NCBI GenBank assembly: GCA_964400285.1
Contig: CAYNTK010000001.1
Span: forward strand, 310,001 to 374,000
Direction of reading: 5' to 3'
Origin: FEN-1279 sp964400285
GTDB taxonomy: Bacteria; Bacteroidota; Ignavibacteria; Tepidaquicellales; Tepidaquicellaceae
Length of the DNA stretch: 64,000 nt
Made by a program: the position numbers and the translations under genes. The notes beneath the pieces were generated by a model. That model had not been told where the DNA came from. It searched no databases and saw only the letters and a list, made by a program, of their open reading frames with translations. Position 1 is the first letter of the stretch, and every line of letters begins with the position of its first letter. Below are positions 8,300-16,660 of this stretch, piece by piece.

Positions 8300-9148
8300 A
8301 TGGCATTTTTAATAATACTGAATATATTGTTTTTTAATTCTGACACGACCATAAATAGAGGTTATGAATATACGGGATTTAAAAATGCCGTTTCTGTAAC
8401 AATAGATGGAAAAGGTTATATATATGTATTGGATAATGAAACAAATGAAGTAATTAAATTCGATGATAAATTAAATGAGCAGAAAAGAATAGGAAGGAAA
8501 GGTTGGCGGAATGGAGAATTCGATTCACCGACATATATTGACGGTTCATCTGGATTAGATATATACATATCTGATGGGACGAATTATAGAATACAGAGAT
8601 TCGATTTGAATTTGAGTTACATTTCATCATTAATTACGAATACGCCAACTTTTGAAGATAGATTAAAATTTAATACACCCATTGCTTCTATAATAATAAA
8701 TATGAATGCATTATATGTTTTAGATGGAGAAAATAAAAGGATAGTATATTATCCCGATGGTAATACTCCTGTAATGCATTTTGGAGGATTTCAGTCGGCA
8801 CAAAAGCCGATGCTAAATCCTAAAAAACTATTAAAAGATAGCTACAATTCGATTTATATTTTCGATGAAAAAAATAATGTGATTTATAAATATGATAATT
8901 TTGGAAATTATATTAAATCAATAGAAAATACGACAATTAAATCTGTTTCAATTTATAATAATATTATTTACATTTTTACAGGGGATGAATTATTACTTTA
9001 TGATGTAAAGAAAAATGCATATTCCAATAAAATAACATTTGCAAAGGAACATCAAGGGTTGAATATTAAGGATATGTTAGTGTATTCCGAAAATAAAATA
9101 ATATTTCTTGAAAAAAATAAAATTTATTTTTTACATATAAATAATTAA
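8300..9148 (+). CDS. NHL-type beta-propeller protein, function unknown
   Basis: 282 residues beginning immediately after the nuoN stop (TAAATG). A short hydrophobic N terminus ('MAFLIILNILFF') could be a weak signal or membrane anchor. Repeating units such as 'IDGKGYIYVLDNETNEVIKF', 'ISDGTNYRIQRFD' and 'LYVLDGENKRIVYY' follow the NHL/six-bladed-propeller pattern of DxxxxIYVxDxxNxRIxxF. NHL propellers usually bind proteins, peptides or ligands. Nothing in the sequence points to a specific partner; co-transcription with nuoN suggests an envelope location but does not prove it. Confidence 0.7.
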   Translation: MAFLIILNILFFNSDTTINRGYEYTGFKNAVSVTIDGKGYIYVLDNETNEVIKFDDKLNEQKRIGRKGWRNGEFDSPTYIDGSSGLDIYISDGTNYRIQRFDLNLSYISSLITNTPTFEDRLKFNTPIASIIINMNALYVLDGENKRIVYYPDGNTPVMHFGGFQSAQKPMLNPKKLLKDSYNSIYIFDEKNNVIYKYDNFGNYIKSIENTTIKSVSIYNNIIYIFTGDELLLYDVKKNAYSNKITFAKEHQGLNIKDMLVYSENKIIFLEKNKIYFLHINN

Positions 9149-9152
9149 CGGT

Positions 9153-9563
9153 ATGGCAAAAGGACTTAATAAAGTAATGCTCATTGGACATCTCGGAAAA
9201 GACCCCGAATTAAAATACACCGAAAAAGGAACTGCATATTGCAACTTTTCGATAGCAACAGATGAATCATATAAAGATGAAAACGGGAATAAAGTAGAAC
9301 GAACAGAATGGCATAACATAGTAGTATGGAAAAAGCTTGCTGAAATATGCCATCAATATCTGAAAAAGGGAAGTAAGATATACTGTGAGGGTAAACTACA
9401 GACCGATTCTTATGAAAAAGACGGGATAAAAAGATATAACACTAAAATTGTAATGACAGATATGGCAATGCTGGATAGTAAAGGAGCTGTGGATAAAGTT
9501 TCGGAAGAGGTGAATAAAACAGTTGAGTCGGGAACTTCCGAAGATGATGATTTACCATTTTAA
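9153..9563 (+). CDS. ssb: Single-stranded DNA-binding protein
   Basis: 136 residues. The N-terminal OB fold (1-~108) carries 'NKVMLIGHLGKDPEL', 'TEWHNIVVWKKLAEICHQYL' and 'KGSKIYCEGKLQTDSYEKDG'. A short linker follows, ending in the acidic tip DDDLPF that recruits repair and replication partners. It coats single-stranded DNA as a tetramer during replication, repair and recombination. It sits 4 bases after the propeller gene and 16 bases before pgsA, within the long rightward operon. Confidence 0.97.
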   Translation: MAKGLNKVMLIGHLGKDPELKYTEKGTAYCNFSIATDESYKDENGNKVERTEWHNIVVWKKLAEICHQYLKKGSKIYCEGKLQTDSYEKDGIKRYNTKIVMTDMAMLDSKGAVDKVSEEVNKTVESGTSEDDDLPF

Positions 9564-9579
9564 AATTTAATTTTTTAAA

Positions 9580-10146
9580 ATGAATATCCCTAATGTTTTA
9601 TCTGTTGTTAGGATAGTTTTGTCACCAATATTTCTTTATTTGTTTTTAACAGGTGATGGTTTTTTACAAAGAATATCATTAATAGTTTTTTTTATTGCAG
9701 TATTAACAGATTGGTATGATGGATGGTATGCAAGAAAATATAAATCAGTAACAAAAACAGGGATATTTTTAGATCCACTTGCTGATAAAATACTTACTAC
9801 ATTTGCTTTTCTTCTCTTTTACTTCAAAGGAATGCTTCCATATTGGATGCTGATTATTATAGCATTGAGGGATATAGTAATAACAATTTTGAGGTCTTAC
9901 GATGAATATAGAGGTTTAACTGTCAAGACGTCAAAAATAGCAAAAGTTAAGACTTTCCTCCAGATGTCCTACATTTTCTTTATACTTGCATTATTTATTT
10001 TACCTACTTTTAATATCGATGCAAGTTTAAAAATGGATATAAACTATTTTCTTTTTAACTCAAAAACGAATTATGTATTAATGATTGTGATTACTTTTAT
10101 TACACTATATACTGGTATCTCATATTTCATAGAAAAAAGACATTAA
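9580..10146 (+). CDS. pgsA: CDP-diacylglycerol-glycerol-3-phosphate 3-phosphatidyltransferase
   Basis: Integral membrane enzyme making phosphatidylglycerophosphate, the first committed step to phosphatidylglycerol. 188 residues with several membrane helices. The CDP-alcohol phosphotransferase motif DG-x2-AR-x8-G-x3-D-x3-D is complete in 'DGWYARKYKSVTKTGIFLDP' plus 'LADK'. The next gene, 7 bases downstream, is the phosphatase that completes the pathway, which supports this substrate assignment over other CDP-alcohol transferases. Confidence 0.93.
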   Translation: MNIPNVLSVVRIVLSPIFLYLFLTGDGFLQRISLIVFFIAVLTDWYDGWYARKYKSVTKTGIFLDPLADKILTTFAFLLFYFKGMLPYWMLIIIALRDIVITILRSYDEYRGLTVKTSKIAKVKTFLQMSYIFFILALFILPTFNIDASLKMDINYFLFNSKTNYVLMIVITFITLYTGISYFIEKRH

Positions 10147-10153
10147 AAAAATA

Positions 10154-10663
10154 ATGAGATTAATTAAGAAAAAAAAAATAGTTAATCCAAATATTAAGGT
10201 AGATATTTTAAGTATAATTTTTTCGACTGGATTTTTTACAGGATATATACCTTTTGCGAGTGGGACTTTCGGAAGTATTTTTGCTCTAATCTTTTTTTTT
10301 ATTCCTGAATTTAGTAATCCAATTATTTTATTTGCGTTCGTAGTTTTATTTTTTATTGTTGGAATTTTTACTTCTAATATAATGATAAAAAGATATGGCG
10401 ATGACCCTTCTGTAGTAGTTATAGATGAAATCGTAGGTATGTGGATAACAGTTTTTATATCGGGGTTTATTGCATTTGATTATATAACTCTTATTATAGC
10501 TTTCTCGATGTTTCGTTTATTTGATATTATCAAAGTTTATCCTGCAATATATTTCGATAAAATGAAGAATGGTTTTGGAATAATGATGGATGATGTAATA
10601 GCAGGTGTTTATGCAGGAATAGTAACTGCAATTATTTTATTTTTACTTAAACCAATGTTTTAG
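10154..10663 (+). CDS. pgpA: Phosphatidylglycerophosphatase A
   Basis: Membrane phosphatase that removes the terminal phosphate from phosphatidylglycerophosphate to give phosphatidylglycerol. 169 residues with four or so helices. PgpA family blocks are present: 'YIPFASGTFGS', 'VVIDEIVGMW', 'RLFDIIKVYPA' and 'MMDDVIAGVYAG', with the acidic metal-binding residues intact. Directly follows pgsA, so the two steps of phosphatidylglycerol synthesis are co-transcribed. Confidence 0.93.
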   Translation: MRLIKKKKIVNPNIKVDILSIIFSTGFFTGYIPFASGTFGSIFALIFFFIPEFSNPIILFAFVVLFFIVGIFTSNIMIKRYGDDPSVVVIDEIVGMWITVFISGFIAFDYITLIIAFSMFRLFDIIKVYPAIYFDKMKNGFGIMMDDVIAGVYAGIVTAIILFLLKPMF

Positions 10664-10667
10664 AATT

Positions 10668-11921
10668 ATGCTGAATTCAAAAATAATATCGATAGGAGAT
10701 GAGATTTTAATTGGACAGATTATAAATTCAAATGCAGCATATATAAGCGAGAAATTATATTCGATAGGAATTCCAGTTGAAAAAATAATTTCAATAGGTG
10801 ATAATGAAGAATCACTTATAAATGAATTAGAAGATTCGCAAAGGAATTTTGATTTAACAGTTATAACCGGAGGATTAGGTCCTACACATGATGATATAAC
10901 CAAACCTATTTTAGTAAAATATTTTAAAGATGAATTAATTCGAGATGAAAAGGTATTAAATCACGTTAGGGACATTTTTAAAAACAGAGGGATTGAAATG
11001 CCAGAAGTAAATTATGAGCAAGCATTAATTCCGAAAAGGTCAAGAATAATATGGAATGAGTTTGGAACTGCACCAGGTATATGGATTGAAGAAAACGGGA
11101 AAATTTATGTTGCATTACCTGGTGTACCTTATGAAATGAAAGCAATGATTATGAATTACGTTATACCAATGTTAAAAGAAAGATTCGAGAACAAAATAGA
11201 TTATGTTTTTAAAAGTAGAACGATATTGACTACAGGTATAAGTGAATCTTCCTTGAGTGAAATGATTGGTGATGTTAAAAAAATAATAGGTAATGATAAA
11301 ATTGCTTTTTTACCATCAATTTTCGGAGTAAGATTAAGAATTGATATAAAAGGGAAAAGTATAGAGGAGGTCGAAAAAAAAATTAAAAATGTAGAAAATT
11401 CCTTGCAAAATAAAATAGGTAAGTATATATTTGGAATTGATGACGATTTGTTGGAAAAGAAAGTAGGAGAACTATTATTAAAGAATAAATTGACATTATC
11501 TGTGGCAGAATCCTGCACGGGTGGTTTACTTTCATCAAAAATAACAGATATAAGCGGGAGTTCAGGTTATTATTTAGGTGGAGTATGCACATATTCGAAT
11601 GAATCAAAAATAAAAATATTAAAAGTAAATAAGGAAACAATAGAAAAATATGGAGCTGTAAGTGAGGAAACAGCTCTGGAGATGGCAAGAAAAGTAAGTC
11701 AAAAGTTTGGTAGCGATATAGGAATATCCATAACAGGAATAGCAGGACCAACTGGAGGAACGGAAACAAAACCTGTAGGGCTTGTATGGATAGGATATTC
11801 AGATGTAAAAAGAACTTTTGCGAAAAAATATTTGTTTGGAAATCAAAGAGATAGAAACAAAGTAAGAAGTGCTTATATGGCACTTGTAATTTTAAAAGAA
11901 GAAATTAGCAATCTTTTTTAA
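10668..11921 (+). CDS. cinA: CinA-family nicotinamide-nucleotide amidohydrolase
   Basis: 417 residues with two domains. The N-terminal MoCF-like/COG1058 domain (1-~170) has 'ISIGDEILIGQIINSN' and 'VITGGLGPTHDDITK'; in characterised members it acts as an ADP-ribose pyrophosphatase. The C-terminal PncC domain (~260-415) has 'LSVAESCTGGLLSSKI', 'YYLGGVCTYSNESK' and 'GISITGIAGPTGGT', and deamidates nicotinamide mononucleotide in pyridine nucleotide salvage. With the nnr gene upstream, this operon holds two NAD-maintenance functions. It lies 4 bases after pgpA. Confidence 0.92.
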   Translation: MLNSKIISIGDEILIGQIINSNAAYISEKLYSIGIPVEKIISIGDNEESLINELEDSQRNFDLTVITGGLGPTHDDITKPILVKYFKDELIRDEKVLNHVRDIFKNRGIEMPEVNYEQALIPKRSRIIWNEFGTAPGIWIEENGKIYVALPGVPYEMKAMIMNYVIPMLKERFENKIDYVFKSRTILTTGISESSLSEMIGDVKKIIGNDKIAFLPSIFGVRLRIDIKGKSIEEVEKKIKNVENSLQNKIGKYIFGIDDDLLEKKVGELLLKNKLTLSVAESCTGGLLSSKITDISGSSGYYLGGVCTYSNESKIKILKVNKETIEKYGAVSEETALEMARKVSQKFGSDIGISITGIAGPTGGTETKPVGLVWIGYSDVKRTFAKKYLFGNQRDRNKVRSAYMALVILKEEISNLF

Positions 11922-11939
11922 TAATTAAATAAAAATAAT

Positions 11940-13937
11940 ATGAAGAAGAAATTACACTTCTACGTTTTTGCAGTATTATTTACGTTTTTGATTTTTACTT
12001 TTTATTATGTAGCATATGCGCAATATGACAATCCAAACGATGATAACATACCGATGCAAAATATCATTAATCCACCTCCAAAAATCATCTCACCATTTGC
12101 TGTAATAACGATTGGTGATTATGATAATTTTAATCTTGGGACTGATTTTGCAGAAGTACATATATCGGTTAATCCGATGAATCCTGCAAATTTTTCAGCA
12201 GCTTGGAATGATTTATCATACGGAAACAGTTCAAGATATACTCTAAATGGTTTCGATTGGTTTTTGAGCAATCCAACATGGGGAGCTACGATGTATGGTG
12301 ACCCAGTAACGGGATTTGATAGTCTTGGTATGTGTTATCAAGATAATATGTACGGAGGTATAGTGGGAACAAGATTAGCGAAATCAACGAACGGCGGTGC
12401 AAATTGGCAGAGCGTAATTAATTTTAACACAGGAAATGATAAGAACTGGTTTGCCTGTGACCAAACGAATGGTCCATACAAGAATTATATTTACGGAACT
12501 ATGACTCCAGGAAATGTAAAAAGAAGCACAGATGGAGGTACAACGGTTACACAAGTATATACTGCGACAAATTCATATCCTGGAATGATGGTTTGTGTAG
12601 GACCAAATGTTTTATCGGGTAACGTATCGGGAGGTTGTGTATATGTAGTAACGAATACAGGTTCGACTGCATATTCATATAATTACAATTTTTATTGTTC
12701 AACCAATGGTGGAACAAACTGGACGTTGAAATCGAGTCAAGCATTTCCGGGATATGTTGGAACATGGACAAATTCAAGACACGCAATAAATGGGCAGGTT
12801 AGAACAAGACCTTATCCATTTATTACAGCCGATAACAGTTTTGGACCATATAGAGGTAGATTGTATCTTGTTTATGCAAAAAATACACCGAATGTTAGTG
12901 GTGCGAAACCAGATATAATGTTCCGATATTCAACTGACCAAGGGACTACGTGGTCAAATGAAGTTGTAGTAAATGATGATGCGAATACACAAAATAATAA
13001 CCAATTTTTCCCATCAGCATGGTGTGATAAAGAAACTGGGAAATTATATGTAACATGGTCGGATACGAGAAATTGTCCTACGTCAGATAGTTGTGAGATT
13101 TATGCAACATATTCAACGAATGGTGGGGCATCATTTGCAGTAAATCAAAAAATCTCGAATGCAAAAATGAGAATCTACTGTCCAACTTGTGGAGGTGGTG
13201 GCACACCTGTTTATCAAGGGGATTATAATTATATTGGTTCAAATAAAAAAGTATCGGTTCTTGCATGGACTGATTTCAGGGCAGGAACATTTGGTAGTTA
13301 TGTAGCATATTTCCCTGATTTTGCGATGAGATTATCACCAACAGTAGATAGCATTAGAGCAAATGGTGGGAATATTACAATTTCTATGCAAGTTCCAAGT
13401 GTTAAGCTTTATACGGATACAGTGGTGGTTACAGCTAACATAACACCTACACCTGGCTCTGGTTCATTTACGATAACATATCCGAGTACGAATAAATTAA
13501 CATCATATCCGGGTTCGGTTCCAATTAGAATACAAACATCTGGGACTGTAACGGCTGGAACATATACACTTAATGTTACAGCTGCTGGACCAAATGGAAC
13601 ACCCATACACAAACGAACTGCAACTATAATCTGCGGAGCAAATGTAACAAGTATAGGAAATGAAGTAACTATTAATAAGTATGAATTATTCCAGAATTAT
13701 CCAAATCCATTTAATCCATCTACACGCATTGACTATAATTTACTTAAAGACTCGAAAGTTAAATTTACAGTTTATGATGCAGTTGGAAAACAAGTTGCAG
13801 TAATGGATTTAGGGAATCGTCTTGCTGGAAAAAATTATGTAATGTTTAATGCTGGAAATTTGAGTTCGGGAGTTTACTTCTATAAGATTCAGGCGGGTGA
13901 ATTTACAGATATAAAGAAAATGTTTTTATTGAAATAG
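11940..13937 (+). CDS. Secreted BNR-repeat (sialidase-like propeller) protein with T9SS sorting domain
   Basis: 665 residues. A signal peptide ends near 'YYVAYAQ'. The central region (~50-460) has several BNR/Asp-box turns (SxDxGxTW): 'KSTNGGANW', 'RSTDGGTTV', 'CSTNGGTNW', 'YSTDQGTTW' and 'YSTNGGASF', consistent with a sialidase-like beta-propeller. Cys-containing inserts include 'YCPTCGGGG'. An Ig-like domain follows, then a type A sorting domain from 'YELFQNYPNPFNPS' to 'IKKMFLLK'. Asp-boxes mark the fold, not the activity; the arginine triad of true sialidases was not identified, so enzymatic function is open. It begins 18 bases after cinA and ends at a terminator. Confidence 0.82.
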   Translation: MKKKLHFYVFAVLFTFLIFTFYYVAYAQYDNPNDDNIPMQNIINPPPKIISPFAVITIGDYDNFNLGTDFAEVHISVNPMNPANFSAAWNDLSYGNSSRYTLNGFDWFLSNPTWGATMYGDPVTGFDSLGMCYQDNMYGGIVGTRLAKSTNGGANWQSVINFNTGNDKNWFACDQTNGPYKNYIYGTMTPGNVKRSTDGGTTVTQVYTATNSYPGMMVCVGPNVLSGNVSGGCVYVVTNTGSTAYSYNYNFYCSTNGGTNWTLKSSQAFPGYVGTWTNSRHAINGQVRTRPYPFITADNSFGPYRGRLYLVYAKNTPNVSGAKPDIMFRYSTDQGTTWSNEVVVNDDANTQNNNQFFPSAWCDKETGKLYVTWSDTRNCPTSDSCEIYATYSTNGGASFAVNQKISNAKMRIYCPTCGGGGTPVYQGDYNYIGSNKKVSVLAWTDFRAGTFGSYVAYFPDFAMRLSPTVDSIRANGGNITISMQVPSVKLYTDTVVVTANITPTPGSGSFTITYPSTNKLTSYPGSVPIRIQTSGTVTAGTYTLNVTAAGPNGTPIHKRTATIICGANVTSIGNEVTINKYELFQNYPNPFNPSTRIDYNLLKDSKVKFTVYDAVGKQVAVMDLGNRLAGKNYVMFNAGNLSSGVYFYKIQAGEFTDIKKMFLLK

Positions 13938-13960
13938 GAATTTAGAAAACTAATTAAAAG

Positions 13961-13995
13961 AAAGATTCCATCTTTAAAAAGATGGAATCTTTTTT
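13961..13995. terminator. Strong bidirectional terminator
   Basis: A long perfect inverted repeat (AAAGATTCCATCTTT / AAAGATGGAATCTTT) is followed by a T-rich run on the plus strand and by CTTTTAATT on the minus strand. It separates the convergent T9SS cargo gene and the cax gene and can serve both. Confidence 0.88.
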
Positions 13996-14024
13996 ATTTT
14001 ATAATCAAATTAAAAATGAGCAAA

Positions 14025-15086
14025 TTAACCCCACCAGAAAGCCGCTGCAATTAGACAATATAACCCGATTAATGCCAAGCCTTCTAACCAAATTGATTCT
14101 CCATCATAGACAATAAATGCACTTACTATTACTGCTAATGCTAACGAAGCCAGAAGGAGTGGAGTAAGGACGAATGTTAATATAGCTCCACCAAGTATAA
14201 ATGAAATTAAAACAAGCAAAGGGAATAAACACAAAGCAATTTGAAGAGAACTATTTAATATCACACTTACCGAATAATTTGATTTGTTATTATATGCAAG
14301 TTGAATTCCGACAATATTTTCTATTGCATTACTTGCAATAGCAACGATAACAAGACCTGCGAAGACTTCGTTAATTCCAAGGGTTTTCATAGCGGGTTGA
14401 AGAGAATCTACAAACCATTCAGAAACAAATGCTGCAGCAAGACCTGAAATTGCGAGAACAATAATGGATAGTTTTAAAGACCATCGGTTTAAATGATATG
14501 AATTATCTATATCTTTAGTAAGAATTGCTTTATCTTCTTTAACAAAATAAATTAAACCAGCAATGAATAATAAAAGTAAGATAATCGCAAGAACAATATT
14601 TAAAGAGTTAATGTGTGAATCGGCAGCAGTATGCAACATTTTAGCGAGAGAAGGAATAGCAAGAGCGGAAAATGCAAGAATCATAAGAGTTGCAATCATT
14701 CTTGGTTGTTCTGAATCGAATTTTTGTCTTCCGTTTTTTAATCCTCCAATGAATAATGCTAATCCAAAAACTAACAAAGAATTACCCAAGATTGAACCAA
14801 TTAAAGCTGCCTGAACGACTTGGTCAAGACCTGCACGAAGGGCAAAAATGCATATAAATAATTCGGGTAGATTTCCAAGAGCAGATTGTAATATACCAGT
14901 AATTGCAGGACCTGTACGGCTTCCAAGTTGTTCGGTTGCATCACCTACAATTTTAGCAAGCAATGCGATTGCAATTGCAGATGAAATAAAAATAAGTAAA
15001 GTTTCTGTATGTGAATAATGAAAGATACCTGTAAGTAAAGAAATTATTAGTGCCAATGTAATAATTATTTTCTCTTTTTTATCCAT
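14025..15086 (-). CDS. cax: Calcium/proton antiporter (CaCA superfamily, Cax type)
   Basis: 353 residues with about 11 membrane helices in two inverted repeats. The first alpha-repeat holds 'ILQSALGNLPELFICIFAL' and 'IGSILGNSLLVFGLA'; the second holds 'VIVAIASNAIENIVGIQLA' and 'VILNSSLQIALCLFP'. The acidic residues (GNxPEL and ASNAxEN) are the cation-binding sites of Cax/ChaA exchangers, which expel Ca2+ from the cytoplasm using the proton gradient. It stands alone on the minus strand, with 190 bases of AT-rich sequence between its start and the methyltransferase gene, in which nothing else was found. Confidence 0.93.
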   Translation of the reverse strand: MDKKEKIIITLALIISLLTGIFHYSHTETLLIFISSAIAIALLAKIVGDATEQLGSRTGPAITGILQSALGNLPELFICIFALRAGLDQVVQAALIGSILGNSLLVFGLALFIGGLKNGRQKFDSEQPRMIATLMILAFSALAIPSLAKMLHTAADSHINSLNIVLAIILLLLFIAGLIYFVKEDKAILTKDIDNSYHLNRWSLKLSIIVLAISGLAAAFVSEWFVDSLQPAMKTLGINEVFAGLVIVAIASNAIENIVGIQLAYNNKSNYSVSVILNSSLQIALCLFPLLVLISFILGGAILTFVLTPLLLASLALAVIVSAFIVYDGESIWLEGLALIGLYCLIAAAFWWG

Positions 15087-15276
15087 TTATATTTTAATTT
15101 CTTTTTAGAAAATTGGATTTTTTTATTTTTAACAAATGATTAGTCTTTCGAAATTATTTATAAAAATTTAATTTTAACAATTTCGTAATAAACATTTAGG
15201 TATTGTAAAAATTTTGTAATATAATTTCAACCTTTTGATTCGTTAGAAGCTAATTGTAATTTACCACAAATCAAAT

Positions 15277-16044
15277 TCAATTGATGCTTTTTCTCAATTC
15301 ATAAAAAATAATTGCTGCTGATGATGCTACGTTTAAAGATTCGCAATTTGTGTATGATTCGATTTTAATTTTATTATAATATGGAACAGATTTTATTTCT
15401 TTTGAAATTCCATTTGCTTCATTTCCAAAAACTAAAATATATTTTTGGCCTTTATCGAATTTATATTTACTTAATATATTTTTTGAAAATAAATCAGTTA
15501 CAATTACATTATAACCTTTTTCATAAAAGTTTTTTAACTCATAAAATAAATTAACTTTATTTTTTATTAATAGGTTGAATATTGCTCCCTGAGATGCTCT
15601 AATTACTTTGGAATTGAATAAATCAACCGAGTCCATCCCTATAAGAATATTTTCAATTCCAAACCACCAGCAATTTCTTAGAATTGTTCCGAGATTACCG
15701 GGGTCATTAATATTTTCGAGAGCACAGATAATATTCGAAAAACTATGTGGAAGATTCAGAGACATATCCAACACTCCAATAATTCCTTGTGAGTTTTCTG
15801 TTTCGGATAATTTTTTAAATTCGATTTTATCTAAAAATGAAGTATCAATATTTTTTATTTTGTCAAGAATGTTTTTTTCTTTAAAATCATTTTTAAGAAA
15901 TATCTTTTTAATATTATTTTTATAATATTTTGATTTTAAGCATTCTTCAATCAGGTGAATACCTTCAATAAGAAATTGTTTATATTCTTCTCGAAATTTT
16001 TTTTGTTTTAACTTTGAATAATATTTAATTTCTTCTTTGTTCAA
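15277..16044 (-). CDS. SpoU/TrmH-family RNA 2'-O-methyltransferase
   Basis: 255 residues. The N-terminal substrate-binding domain (~1-100) starts 'KYYSKLKQKKFREEY' with 'FLIEGIHLIEECL'. The C-terminal SPOUT knot has all three motifs: motif 1 'NINDPGNLGTILRN', motif 2 'LVFGNEANGIS' and motif 3 'CESLNVASSAAIIFYE'. Such enzymes methylate ribose 2'-OH in rRNA or tRNA using AdoMet. The layout resembles the 23S rRNA (RlmB/TsnR-like) subgroup, but the exact target cannot be assigned. It lies just downstream of the broken queD. Confidence 0.9.
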   Translation of the reverse strand: MNKEEIKYYSKLKQKKFREEYKQFLIEGIHLIEECLKSKYYKNNIKKIFLKNDFKEKNILDKIKNIDTSFLDKIEFKKLSETENSQGIIGVLDMSLNLPHSFSNIICALENINDPGNLGTILRNCWWFGIENILIGMDSVDLFNSKVIRASQGAIFNLLIKNKVNLFYELKNFYEKGYNVIVTDLFSKNILSKYKFDKGQKYILVFGNEANGISKEIKSVPYYNKIKIESYTNCESLNVASSAAIIFYELRKSIN

Positions 16045-16056
16045 GGATAAAAATAG

Positions 16057-16457
16057 TTATTCTTTGTACTCGACAATATTCTTTTCGGTTTCGTAAAGTT
16101 TTACGGAATACAACCGAGCATTTTTTGTTTTCAATTTTGGTTTTAATATATCCCAAAAAATTTTACCATATTTTCGGTAGTTGGAATCGTATTTTTAAAG
16201 ATATCGAGTTCATTAAGATATTTATGGTCAACTTTTCGTAGAATTTCTTTAGAAATAATTTTACTTAATTTTTTCAAATCGAAAACATAACCGCTATCAT
16301 TATTGGGTTCGCCACATAAAGTTACCTCAATATAATAATTATGCCCGTGAAAATTATTACATTTTCCGAAAATTAGTTCATTATTTTTAGAGGATATTTT
16401 TGGATTTATAAGTTTATGAGACGCTGAAAAATGTTCTTTTCTTGTTATAAATATCAT
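16057..16457 (-). pseudogene. queD: 6-carboxytetrahydropterin synthase with a one-base frameshift
   Basis: QueD makes 6-carboxytetrahydropterin for queuosine. The first frame gives 104 residues with the zinc ligands H14 ('FSASHK'), H37 and H39 ('FHGHNY'), catalytic C33 and D77-H78 ('KVDHKYLN'). It then stops just after 'PTTENMVKFF'. Reading on in the -1 frame from the T6 run (16157-16162 area) gives 'WDILKPKL', 'NARLYSVKLYETEKN' and a stop at 16057, which is exactly the missing QueD C terminus with its conserved glutamate. One extra T restores a 133-residue protein of normal length. It is a recent frameshift, a sequencing error in the homopolymer, or, less likely, slippage. Confidence 0.85.
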
Positions 16458-16561
16458 ACAATAATGGATAAATTTTTAAAAATATATTAACAATTTACAA
16501 GAAAAAGTTAATAAAAACATCTAAATAATATTAGTATAAATTGAAAATATGTGTTAAAATA

Positions 16562-16577
16562 TGTAATTTACATTACA
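16562..16577. promoter_or_regulatory. Candidate operator (inverted repeat) upstream of the efflux operon
   Basis: TGTAAT-N4-ATTACA, a perfect 6-bp inverted repeat about 85-100 bases ahead of the tolC-like start, in an otherwise featureless AT-rich gap. The size and symmetry fit a dimeric repressor site such as that of a TetR-type regulator, but no regulator gene lies beside it. AT-rich sequence makes chance palindromes fairly common. Confidence 0.3.
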
Positions 16578-16660
16578 AAAATAAGCTAAAAAATATATAT
16601 TTGTTTTATCATATTACCTTAAAATGAAACTAATTATTTTGTTTTACGTCAAATTTATAA

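Noticed and set aside
16143..16457. Complete 104-residue QueD
   Set aside because: The frame ends before the conserved C-terminal block, which continues intact in the next frame; annotated as frameshifted over 16057-16457 instead.
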